From Lachnospiraceae bacterium UBA3785 (GTDB taxonomy: Bacteria; Bacillota; Clostridia; Lachnospirales; Lachnospiraceae), in assembly GCA_002369495.1 (NCBI GenBank), contig DFFD01000036.1:1-29401 (forward strand): a stretch of DNA of 29,401 nucleotides, written 5' to 3'. This document shows, one piece after another, positions 15,379 through 22,867 of the stretch (its first letter is position 1; each line of letters begins with the position of its first letter). The translations under genes and the position numbers were made by a program. A model generated the notes under the pieces. It did not search any database, was not told where the DNA came from, and was given only the letters and a program-made list of their open reading frames with translations.

Positions 15379-16028
15379 TTTTCCGGTTTTCCTCCGTTCA
15401 GCCAGGACACAAAATCAAAAAAGTCCTCAAAGTATTTTTTCAGGCTCCCCGGCTTATCATCCGTGATGTTGGGCCGGACGATCCCGCGCTCGTCGCACTG
15501 CCAGAATCCGCCCGGGAGCGCCATGCATCCGGGGATGTTCATCTCCCGGAAAGTGAAGACCAGCGATGGATACCCGCAGGAGACGACCCGGCGGATGAGA
15601 TCTTCCCGCTCGTGGAGGTTCCAGGAGTTGCCGATCACATAGATGTTGTTAAGATTTGCCCTCTTCCGGCGTCTCTCCCAGGCGTCGACGGCCTCCGCGC
15701 AGCTCTTATAGTGCAGGCAGCAGAGTTCGATATCGCCCACCCGGATCTTCGGATAGACGACGGACGGCGCCGCCGGATCCCGATACGCTTCTATATAAGG
15801 CTCCGCAGGAAGGCTCAGGTAATGCACCGGATCCTCCGCCAGCTTCACGAAATGTTCGTCCTCGATAAACATGTTGATAGTCGGGGATATGAACGGCAGG
15901 CCAAGCATCGAGTAGATCACCCCGCCGAGGCAGTTCTGGCAGATCAGGGTGAAGTCCCGGTTTTTATTGTTCCTGCGGTAGGAATGATAGCGCGCCTTGC
16001 GCGCAAGTTTCTGAACCAGTTCATTCAT
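15375..16028 (-). CDS. DUF1919 protein of surface-polysaccharide clusters
   Basis: The 217-residue product matches DUF1919 by its early NRDFTLICQNCLGGVIYSML stretch, followed by LPFISPTINMFIED and a conserved WNLHEREDLIRR helix. Several Cys and aromatic residues are present but there is no membrane helix. The family is frequent in capsule and exopolysaccharide loci and has no proven activity that I know of; a transferase acting on the glycan is a reasonable guess. I chose the ATG at 16028, preceded by GGGAGG, which overlaps the GT4 stop by eight bases, over an in-frame ATG at 16070 inside the GT4 gene. Confidence 0.82.
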   Translation of the reverse strand: MNELVQKLARKARYHSYRRNNKNRDFTLICQNCLGGVIYSMLGLPFISPTINMFIEDEHFVKLAEDPVHYLSLPAEPYIEAYRDPAAPSVVYPKIRVGDIELCCLHYKSCAEAVDAWERRRKRANLNNIYVIGNSWNLHEREDLIRRVVSCGYPSLVFTFREMNIPGCMALPGGFWQCDERGIVRPNITDDKPGSLKKYFEDFFDFVSWLNGGKPEK

Positions 16029-17163
16029 CCGCTGCCACCTCCCGGTAAATGTCCATGATTTCCCCCGCACAGCGCTCGATCGTAAAATGCGAAAGCGCGT
16101 ACGCCTGCGCCTTCCGCCCCATCGCGCGGATCTCTTCCGGGTGCGCGATAAAGTACGCCATCTTATCCGCCAGCGCCTCCGCGTCCCCGTAAGAATAGAG
16201 AAATCCGGTCTCCCCCTCGCGGATCAGCTCCGGCGTGCCGCCCGTATCGGACCCGATGACCGGCATGCCGCCCATCATCGCCTCCGCCGTGATGCGCCCG
16301 AAGGCTTCCGCCCGCGAGCAGACAAGCTCGACGTCCATCGTCCGGCGGACCGCAGGCATGTCCCTGATGAACCCGAGAAGCGACACATGTTCCTTCGCGC
16401 GCTCCGGAACCGGAGCGGACAGTTCCCCGCTCCCGGCGATCGAGAGATGAAACCCTTCGATCCCGCGTTCAATCAGCAAAGAAGCAGCGCGCACCGCCTC
16501 GTCCTGGCCCTTCGCAGGGCTGACCCGGCCGGCGATGAGGAAGCGCACAGGCTCTCCGCCGGGCCTCTCCTCTCTCGTGAAATAGTTCTCAAGGCCGATC
16601 CCGTTGTAAACGACCCGCTTTTTCTCCGGGGAGAGATACCCATTGTGGTCCGCGACCGCCTTCGAGACGCACAGATAGGCTTTCGTATGGCGGTTTCTCC
16701 AGCCGGCGAGCCATTTTTCGGGAAAGACCGGGGCGAGATTGAAATCAAGATCCCGGAACTCGCGGATGTGCATCACGTGAGGGACGCCGGTCATTTTGGC
16801 AGCAAGCACCCCGACCGCAAGCACGCTCGAGTTGGAGTGGATCACGTCGATCTTATGCTCTCTCACAAGAGCGGCGGCGGCGCGTGCGGCGCGGTAATTC
16901 TTCGGCATTCCGAGAAGGATATAGCCTGAAAGCTTCCTCGCCTGGTAGAGCCATGACCGCTTCTGCTCATAGAGACTCCTCATCGGGGCCGTCAGCACCG
17001 TCACCCGGTGCGCTTTCAGCGCTTCCCGAAAAGGCCCGTCCGCAAAACCGGTCAGGACAAATATCCGGTTGTCAGGATCTTTCTCAAGTTCGCCTGTTAT
17101 GTTAAGGAGGGACATGCTGGCCCCGTTGAGGCCGCCCTCATGTCCGATCAGCAGTATGTTCAA
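16021..17163 (-). CDS. Glycosyltransferase family 4
   Basis: This 380-residue GT-B retaining glycosyltransferase has an N-terminal glycine-rich acceptor loop (GHEGGLNGASMSLL), a central KTH-like stretch around CVSKAV, and a donor site with AGRVSPAKGQ (211-220). The family EX7E motif is Glu286 to Glu294 (EAFGRITAE), followed by GGMPVIGSDTGGTPELI. Sugar specificity is not readable. Its start is TTG at 17163 with GGAGG six bases upstream, inside the last codons of the GT92 gene (26-bp overlap). The rare start and the overlap suggest expression tied to the upstream gene. Confidence 0.9.
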   Translation of the reverse strand: MNILLIGHEGGLNGASMSLLNITGELEKDPDNRIFVLTGFADGPFREALKAHRVTVLTAPMRSLYEQKRSWLYQARKLSGYILLGMPKNYRAARAAAALVREHKIDVIHSNSSVLAVGVLAAKMTGVPHVMHIREFRDLDFNLAPVFPEKWLAGWRNRHTKAYLCVSKAVADHNGYLSPEKKRVVYNGIGLENYFTREERPGGEPVRFLIAGRVSPAKGQDEAVRAASLLIERGIEGFHLSIAGSGELSAPVPERAKEHVSLLGFIRDMPAVRRTMDVELVCSRAEAFGRITAEAMMGGMPVIGSDTGGTPELIREGETGFLYSYGDAEALADKMAYFIAHPEEIRAMGRKAQAYALSHFTIERCAGEIMDIYREVAADE

Positions 17164-18100
17164 GATTATCCTCCATGTGCGGATCTGCTCCCGCGTCCCG
17201 GAAGACGCCGGCCGAAGCTTTTTCGATGAGCGCCGCCCAGGGTCTCATCGACTCATCCAGAAGATCGTTGTTGTCGTGGCGGACAAACTCTTCCATCGTG
17301 CGGACGTTGTTTTCGTCCTTCTGGTCGGCCTTCCCGAGTTTTCTCCGCATGATCCACTCTTCCCGTGACTTCGTAAAATAATGGTTCACCCGCAGCTTTT
17401 CCGGGTCCGGCGCGGGATTCTTCCAGCCGTTCACCCTCTGTCCGCGCTCGTCGACCGAATATCCGCCCAGCATGTATTCCGGGTAATGCGGATGATTGTA
17501 ACGCCAGACTGCCCCGGGCTTTACGATCGTCTTTATGCAGTCGGTGCCGGGCCGCCCGGCCTTTGCCCGGTAAATGAAATTCCCGAGCACGCCCCCGCTC
17601 TCCGGCCTCTTCTCGAGCCCTGATGAACCGAACATTGCCCAGTTCACCGCCAGCCCCGAAGCCTTCGGGTACGCCTCCATGAGCCCGCCGACGACCTCCG
17701 GGACCTTCTTCCCCGGCTCGACCGCGAACAGGAATTCATCCGTGTCGATGAAGGCCATATACCGGCAGTCCTTCCCGAACCTCTTAAGGGCGTCATTGTA
17801 GGCGGCCGCCTGCATGCCCCTGCCCGGAAAATGCGTCGCCGTCACAAACCCGTCCGCCTCAAACGGCCGCACATACTCCATCGTCCGGTCGGTGCTCCCG
17901 TTGTCGTACAGGAAGACGTGGCTGATCCCCGCGAGGCGGTGATACTCGAGCCACTCGCGGATGTAGAGCTCTTCATTTTTCACGATCACCGTAACCGTCA
18001 GGAAGTATTGTTCCCCTCCGGGTTTTGAAAATGAAAACCGGACCCGGCAGAACGCCCGCGGTATGATCTTTACGGCGTTTTTCAGCTTTAAAGCATCCAT
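17138..18100 (-). CDS. Glycosyltransferase family 92-like (DUF23)
   Basis: This 320-residue GT-A enzyme has VIVKNEELYIREWLEYH at 39-55, the nucleotide-binding DNGSTD at 66-71 and the metal-binding DTDEF at 119-123. The layout is that of GT92/DUF23 proteins, known in animals as galactosyltransferases and common in bacterial surface-glycan clusters with unproven donors. A conserved NHYFTKSREEW segment lies towards the C-terminus. It starts four bases after the WbsX-like gene stop. Its ribosome site (AAGGA) is about 13 bases from the ATG, so coupling with the upstream gene may matter. Confidence 0.86.
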   Translation of the reverse strand: MDALKLKNAVKIIPRAFCRVRFSFSKPGGEQYFLTVTVIVKNEELYIREWLEYHRLAGISHVFLYDNGSTDRTMEYVRPFEADGFVTATHFPGRGMQAAAYNDALKRFGKDCRYMAFIDTDEFLFAVEPGKKVPEVVGGLMEAYPKASGLAVNWAMFGSSGLEKRPESGGVLGNFIYRAKAGRPGTDCIKTIVKPGAVWRYNHPHYPEYMLGGYSVDERGQRVNGWKNPAPDPEKLRVNHYFTKSREEWIMRRKLGKADQKDENNVRTMEEFVRHDNNDLLDESMRPWAALIEKASAGVFRDAGADPHMEDNLEHTADRT

Positions 18101-18104
18101 AGGC

Positions 18105-19205
18105 TCAACTGTTCCTTCTTGCTCTCTTCAGCGCATTTAAGAACGCCCACCCGTAACGGGAATCAGGCTCCATGTAAGCGCCTTCGCCCCATTCGTTCCA
18201 GGCATTGATGAAGAGGTACCGGCACCCGGCCTCCTCGGACTGCTCCAGCTGCCGCTGCATGTACTCTTCAAACAGTTTCGGCGAAGCGCCGGCGTAAAAG
18301 ATCGCATTTTTGCCTCTGCGGGGTGTGTTGTCCCAGCGGACAAACGCTCCCGGGCAGCGCTCCTTGCCGCCCATCGGCGTCTCCCTGCGGCGCAGGATAT
18401 TTTTCCAGACCGTCCGGTAGTCATAGACATGCGCGCAGTGACTGCCGGTCAGCAGGTTGAAGACCGTCGTCCTCGTCTTGTCGACGGCTTTCTCCGCAAA
18501 GCTCCTCCGGTGGTTGGTCGTGAAAACCGGCTCGAACTCAAGATACGCCCGCGATTCGGCAAGGACCGGCTCCTTCTGGAAGGTGTTGACCTCCTCGATG
18601 AGATAGATGCCGGAGAACCCTTCTTCCTTCGCGCGGCGGTCCCAGTAGGCTGCCATCTCGCCGCAGCGCGGGATATTGTTGCATCGGTAGATGACGAGGA
18701 CCGGCGCATTGTCTTCCTTCAGATAATATCGGTCCCTGAAGAAGGTGAGAAAATACTGAAAATGCCTCTCCCACTCCTCCTCATTCCCGTAATTCTGGGG
18801 CATGAGCACCGTGCTGGTCTTTCCGTCCCAGGCGCGTGTCCACGGCTCGTTGGCCCAGCAGAGGCAGTAGGGCAGCTTTCTGCCCTCATAATCGCGCATG
18901 GCCTCCAGCGGCTTTTCCATGAGAAGCTTGCCGCCGAACCAGTAGTGATAATAGCAGAACCCGTCCAGCCCGTGCTTTTCTGCCGCCTCCATCTGCGCCT
19001 TCATATTGGAAAAATCCGCAAGATCGTAGTAATTGCCGTCAAGCGGGACCTCAGGCTGATAGTGGCCTCTGTAGAGCGGCTTCGCCTTCCTGACGTTGGT
19101 CCACTCGGTAAAGCCTTTGCCCCACCATTCGTCGTTCTCGGGAAATGTATGATACTGGGGCAGGTAAAACGCAAGCGTTTTAACGCCCCCGCAAGATCTG
19201 TTCAT
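18105..19205 (-). CDS. WbsX-like / GH99-like glycan-cluster protein
   Basis: This 366-residue protein has the WbsX family hallmarks: FYLPQYHTFPENDEWWGKG (from 13) and FTEWTNV, then YYHYWFGGK, CWANEPWTRAWDG and, near the end, NAWNEWGEGAYMEPD. The family is structurally related to glycoside hydrolase family 99 and occurs widely in O-antigen and capsule clusters. It has been named a glycosyltransferase, but by fold it may be an endo-acting hydrolase or transglycosylase; the activity is unsettled. It has no signal peptide, so it would act in the cytoplasm on lipid-linked intermediates. The ATG overlaps the GT2 stop by four bases (ATGA). Confidence 0.87.
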   Translation of the reverse strand: MNRSCGGVKTLAFYLPQYHTFPENDEWWGKGFTEWTNVRKAKPLYRGHYQPEVPLDGNYYDLADFSNMKAQMEAAEKHGLDGFCYYHYWFGGKLLMEKPLEAMRDYEGRKLPYCLCWANEPWTRAWDGKTSTVLMPQNYGNEEEWERHFQYFLTFFRDRYYLKEDNAPVLVIYRCNNIPRCGEMAAYWDRRAKEEGFSGIYLIEEVNTFQKEPVLAESRAYLEFEPVFTTNHRRSFAEKAVDKTRTTVFNLLTGSHCAHVYDYRTVWKNILRRRETPMGGKERCPGAFVRWDNTPRRGKNAIFYAGASPKLFEEYMQRQLEQSEEAGCRYLFINAWNEWGEGAYMEPDSRYGWAFLNALKRARRNS

Positions 19206-20197
19206 ATGAATTCCTCCGCGTCCATGTATTTCCTGTACCGCCCCGAAAGGAGCACAAGCGCCCGGCTGACCGTCCGCGTCTTCTTTCCGCAGCGGACGCC
19301 GAGCCTTAAGAAGACCGCAAGAGCCGCAGGGCCGCCGCGGTTCAGCGAGTTTTTGACTTCCCAGGCGGTCTTTTTTTCATTATCCGGGAGATAAGGCAGA
19401 AACGCATCCAGCGCATAGAGGCTCTGGATATAGGTTCTCGCGTGGTCCCGCGCGAGGCCGTCAAACTGAAGGAGCCTCGAAAGCACCCGCTTTTTCGTGA
19501 TCGTCATCGAGTTGGACGACGTCACGTTCGTCCCGTAGCGGCGGTACTGCATGGTGATCTCCGGAAAATAAAAGACGACACCGAAAAGCGCGGCATATTT
19601 CGCAAAATAGTTGTCGTGCGACAGGATCCGGACCGTCCGGTCCTTAGGATCAACCGGCGGAACCGCGGCAAAAAGCGCCCGGTTCATAATTGTGTTGCAG
19701 CCGAACACGCTGTGCTGGTAAAACCGGCTCCAGGTCCCCGAAAGCTCAAGGCCGAACTGCGCGTTGAGGCTCTCCGCCGTCACGTGCCCGTTCTCGTCGA
19801 TCACGCTCATGTCGGCGTAGAGCATGACCGGAACTTCCCTCCGGTAGCGCTTCATCCGCCCGACGAAAAAAGCGATCTTATGGGGCAGCCAGACGTCGTC
19901 GTGGTCCGCGAACATGTAGCAGTCGTACGCTTCCGCCTCCCGCGCTTTCGCGATCAGGCTGTGGAAATTCGGGTAGGCGCCGTGGGGGCCTTCATTTTTA
20001 AGGACCCGTATGCGCCCGTCCGCCGCTGCGTACTCCGCAAGGATCGCCTCCGTTCCGTCCGTGGATCCGTCATCCTGAACGAGGAGCGTCCAGTTTCCGT
20101 ATGTCTGGACAAGGATGCTGTCCAGCTGTTCTCTTAAAAAGCGTTCGCTGTTGTAAGCCGCCATCATGATGAGGACGGAAGGCGTATCATTCTTCAT
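19202..20197 (-). CDS. Glycosyltransferase family 2 (RgpB-like)
   Basis: This 331-residue GT-A enzyme opens with VLIMMAAYNSERFLREQLDS and has the nucleotide-sugar motif QDDGSTDGT (41-49) and the metal site ADHDD at 97-101. The C-terminal region with SHDNYFAKYA and a basic end resembles rhamnosyltransferases of the RgpB kind; donor identity is not proven. The ATG at 20197 follows GGAGGG and overlaps the epimerase gene by 11 bases. An in-frame start ten codons upstream is less favoured. It is expected at the cytoplasmic membrane face. Confidence 0.9.
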   Translation of the reverse strand: MKNDTPSVLIMMAAYNSERFLREQLDSILVQTYGNWTLLVQDDGSTDGTEAILAEYAAADGRIRVLKNEGPHGAYPNFHSLIAKAREAEAYDCYMFADHDDVWLPHKIAFFVGRMKRYRREVPVMLYADMSVIDENGHVTAESLNAQFGLELSGTWSRFYQHSVFGCNTIMNRALFAAVPPVDPKDRTVRILSHDNYFAKYAALFGVVFYFPEITMQYRRYGTNVTSSNSMTITKKRVLSRLLQFDGLARDHARTYIQSLYALDAFLPYLPDNEKKTAWEVKNSLNRGGPAALAVFLRLGVRCGKKTRTVSRALVLLSGRYRKYMDAEEFI

Positions 20198-21227
20198 GTT
20201 TAAGGCCCTCCACCGTGCTCCTCGCACCCTCTCTGAGGCTGAAGCAGGCTCTCCAGCCGAGACTTTCCAGCCGCGAAGCGTCCAGCCCCGAGTTGTCCAT
20301 CAGGTTGTAGCCCTTTTTCTCGAAGTCAGAGGGATTCTCAAAATGCACTTCCACGCCGCCTGCCTCGGCCAGGGCCTCCGCCATATCCCGGATCGAGACG
20401 ACCGAATCCCGGTTGGAAATATTGTAGGCGGTGCCGGACTCGCCCAGAAGAAGGACGGTCAGAAGGGCTGAGGCGCAGTCGAGCGAATAGCAGTAGGAGC
20501 GGAGCTGCGCTCCTGCGCTCTTCATGATGATCGCCTCTCCCGCGGCTGCCCTGCGTGAAAAATCAGCCGACGCGCGCGCATCGTTCTCCCTGACGCCCGG
20601 ACCGTAGATATGGCCGGGTCGCACGATCACCACATCGAGGCCATACTGGTCCGCATACGCGGCGCACAGGGTCTCCGCGGCCCTCTTTCCGCTCGGATAA
20701 GCCGCCCGCGGGTTCAGGATATCCACATATCCGTAGTCATTTTCACGGTAGAGGCCGCTGCCTTCCCGCCGGCCGTAGACTTCGCTCGAGGAGACGTAGA
20801 GCATTCTCGCCTGCTTCTCGCGCGCCAGCTCAAGTGCCGCCCCGGTCCCCGTGATGCTGGTGAGGAGCGTCTCCGCAGGATTCCCGGCATAGAGAGCCGG
20901 ATTGGCGATCGACGCGCCGTGGATCACATAATCGACCGGCCCGTCGACACGGATCTCCCCGCCCTTCATCGCGTCAAAGGGAACATATTCAATCTCCGCA
21001 AACTCCGGAAAGCGCTCCCTGAGGCTTCGCTCATTCCGCCCTGCCGCGAGGATGCGGATATCTGCATTTTTTAAAGTATTCAGGCCGTGAAGCATGTCAA
21101 TGACCGCCGAACACAGCATACCTGTGCCGCCGGTCACCAGAATCGTCTTATGATACAGTCTTTCCGCCTCCGGAACCGATCCGAGGGCTTTTCTGACTTC
21201 CTCCCGGTAATGTTCGCTGTATCTCAT
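20187..21227 (-). CDS. NAD-dependent epimerase/dehydratase (extended SDR)
   Basis: This 346-residue Rossmann enzyme has the NAD-binding TGGTGML at 32-38 and the catalytic Ser in VSSSEVYG (145-152). The Tyr177-x3-Lys181 pair lies in AYPSGK, followed by VRPGHIYGPG. This is the extended SDR pattern of nucleotide-sugar epimerases, dehydratases and decarboxylases. It sits directly after an IspD/TarI-like cytidylyltransferase with a four-base ATGA overlap, which suggests its substrate is a CDP-linked sugar or polyol, or the precursor of one. That is inference. The 25-residue N-terminal lead (to VPEAERLYHKTIL) precedes the Rossmann fold and is longer than usual. Confidence 0.88.
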   Translation of the reverse strand: MRYSEHYREEVRKALGSVPEAERLYHKTILVTGGTGMLCSAVIDMLHGLNTLKNADIRILAAGRNERSLRERFPEFAEIEYVPFDAMKGGEIRVDGPVDYVIHGASIANPALYAGNPAETLLTSITGTGAALELAREKQARMLYVSSSEVYGRREGSGLYRENDYGYVDILNPRAAYPSGKRAAETLCAAYADQYGLDVVIVRPGHIYGPGVRENDARASADFSRRAAAGEAIIMKSAGAQLRSYCYSLDCASALLTVLLLGESGTAYNISNRDSVVSIRDMAEALAEAGGVEVHFENPSDFEKKGYNLMDNSGLDASRLESLGWRACFSLREGARSTVEGLKHEE

Positions 21228-21937
21228 TTCAGCCAGCTGTCTTTCTTGGTGTGAAGCAGTGCTTCAAATATCATCATATCGTCAACAGTCGTGATCTTGA
21301 GATTTTCCTCCGAACCTTTCGAAAAATAAACCGTCTCCCCCAGCGCCTGCATCAGCGTGCAGGAAGCGGCCGTGGACCTGATCCCGCGCTTCTCCGCCTC
21401 GCCGTGCGCCCACAGAAGCTTTCCGAGCGTGTAGGTATGCGGTGTCTGGGTCCGAACCAGCTGCTCGCGCGGAATGGAGACCGTCGAGGAGATTCCCTCA
21501 TTGTCCGAGCGGAAGACCGCCTCCACACAGGGAATCGCCGCCACGGCGGAGCCTCTCTGCTCGAAAACCGCGAGGCTGTTCGAGATGATCTCGCTGGATA
21601 CCAGGCAGCGGTTCCCGTCATGGATCATCACGACGTCGTCCGGGGAAAGCTCCTCCGCGAGCGCCACAAGCCCGTTGTGAATCGATTCCTGACCGGTCTC
21701 CCCGCCCGGGACGACCCAGCGGAGTTTCGTGATATTGAACTGGCTTGCGTAGGCTTTCAGGACGGACATCCACGAAGGAAGGGTCACCACCATGATCGCG
21801 TCGATGCCCGGATGTCTCTGAAAAGCCTCCATCGTATGGATGATCAGCGGCTTGTTGTCCACATGTATAAACTGTTTCGGGATGTCCTGCCCCATCCGCG
21901 TGCCGGTTCCGGCCGCTGTAAGAAGCGCTGCTACCAT
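21224..21937 (-). CDS. IspD/TarI-like cytidylyltransferase
   Basis: This 237-residue enzyme has the CTP-binding signature LTAAGTGTRMGQDIPKQF at 6-23, then GGETGQESIHNGL and IHDGNR at 105-110. It ends with EENLKITTVDDMMIFEALL. The family makes CDP-methylerythritol (IspD) or CDP-ribitol (TarI). The residues after the central His-Asp differ from the usual HDAARP of IspD, and the gene lies between licD and an epimerase in a glycan cluster. A surface-glycan role (CDP-polyol or CDP-sugar) therefore seems likelier than isoprenoid synthesis. GGGAGG precedes the ATG, three bases after the licD stop. Confidence 0.88.
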   Translation of the reverse strand: MVAALLTAAGTGTRMGQDIPKQFIHVDNKPLIIHTMEAFQRHPGIDAIMVVTLPSWMSVLKAYASQFNITKLRWVVPGGETGQESIHNGLVALAEELSPDDVVMIHDGNRCLVSSEIISNSLAVFEQRGSAVAAIPCVEAVFRSDNEGISSTVSIPREQLVRTQTPHTYTLGKLLWAHGEAEKRGIRSTAASCTLMQALGETVYFSKGSEENLKITTVDDMMIFEALLHTKKDSWLK

Positions 21938-21940
21938 GCC

Positions 21941-22828
21941 TTACCTCCCCTGACCGCCGTAGGAGAGTTCGAGGAAAATATGCTTCTCCCTCTTCTCAAC
22001 CGGCGGAATCTGCATATAGTCTCCGTAAAATCTCCGAAGATACTTTCTTGATTTTACGGGAATGTTGAACCGATCGCCTTCAAATGCGGCTTTCCGGAAA
22101 CGGCACATATCCCTTCGCAGATAGATCTCTCCGGCAAAATGCTTCCGTCCCGTCGGGATCGCCACATATTCGGAACGCGAATCACGGCATGCCCGGTTCC
22201 AGAAAATGCTCCAGCGGATCCATCTCTCAACCGGAATAATGCCGAAGCAAACCCCCGTCAGTTTCTTGAGCTTCGGAAAATTGTAAGTTCTCCCCTCCGC
22301 CGCCTCGATCTCCGCGGGAAGCTCGCTGTTCTTGCGGAAACGGATCGCCGAGACCGCGAACATGCAGAACATGCTCATATTTTTCTGGATGAATCTGCGC
22401 ACGGGATCGTCAAAGACATTTTCCATAACATAGATGTCAATGGAAATGCCGCACTCTTCCGCCGGCGATTCCCAGTCATACTTGCGCCTCGCCACGGTTC
22501 CCTTTTTCCGGATCTGCGTGACCATGAGGCCAAGCTCCGGACGTTTCCCCGGAGTCTGCAGGAAATACCGGTCTCCGAGCGCCTCCTCGAAGAGCGCACA
22601 CATCCGGTTGTAGTCCCTGCGGGGCATATTGATGTCAATATCATCGTCCCAGGGAATGAAACCCCGATGGCGCACCGCCCCAAGGATACTTCCGCCGCTC
22701 AGCGAATACCGTATTCTATTATCATCAAAGAATTTGATGACATCCTCGGCAACCTTCAGGACTTCCGTCTGGTAAGCCCGAAGAGCTTCGCCTTCAAGCA
22801 AAATGATGTCTTTTCCCTTAAAAACCAT
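21941..22828 (-). CDS. LicD-family phosphotransferase
   Basis: LicD proteins attach phosphocholine or similar groups from CDP donors to surface glycans. This 295-residue protein has the family core YSLSGGSILGAVRHRGF (41-57) and the metal-binding DDDID at 61-65, followed by NMPRRDYNRM. No choline uptake or choline kinase gene (licA/licB) is present, so phosphocholine is not supported. With the adjacent cytidylyltransferase and epimerase, a different CDP-linked group is plausible. The start ATG at 22828 has a short GGAG site. It is encoded 39 bp after the priming transferase. Confidence 0.9.
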   Translation of the reverse strand: MVFKGKDIILLEGEALRAYQTEVLKVAEDVIKFFDDNRIRYSLSGGSILGAVRHRGFIPWDDDIDINMPRRDYNRMCALFEEALGDRYFLQTPGKRPELGLMVTQIRKKGTVARRKYDWESPAEECGISIDIYVMENVFDDPVRRFIQKNMSMFCMFAVSAIRFRKNSELPAEIEAAEGRTYNFPKLKKLTGVCFGIIPVERWIRWSIFWNRACRDSRSEYVAIPTGRKHFAGEIYLRRDMCRFRKAAFEGDRFNIPVKSRKYLRRFYGDYMQIPPVEKREKHIFLELSYGGQGR

Positions 22829-22867
22829 ATCGTCTCCATCCGATTCAGAAAGCCGTATCTGCTGTTT

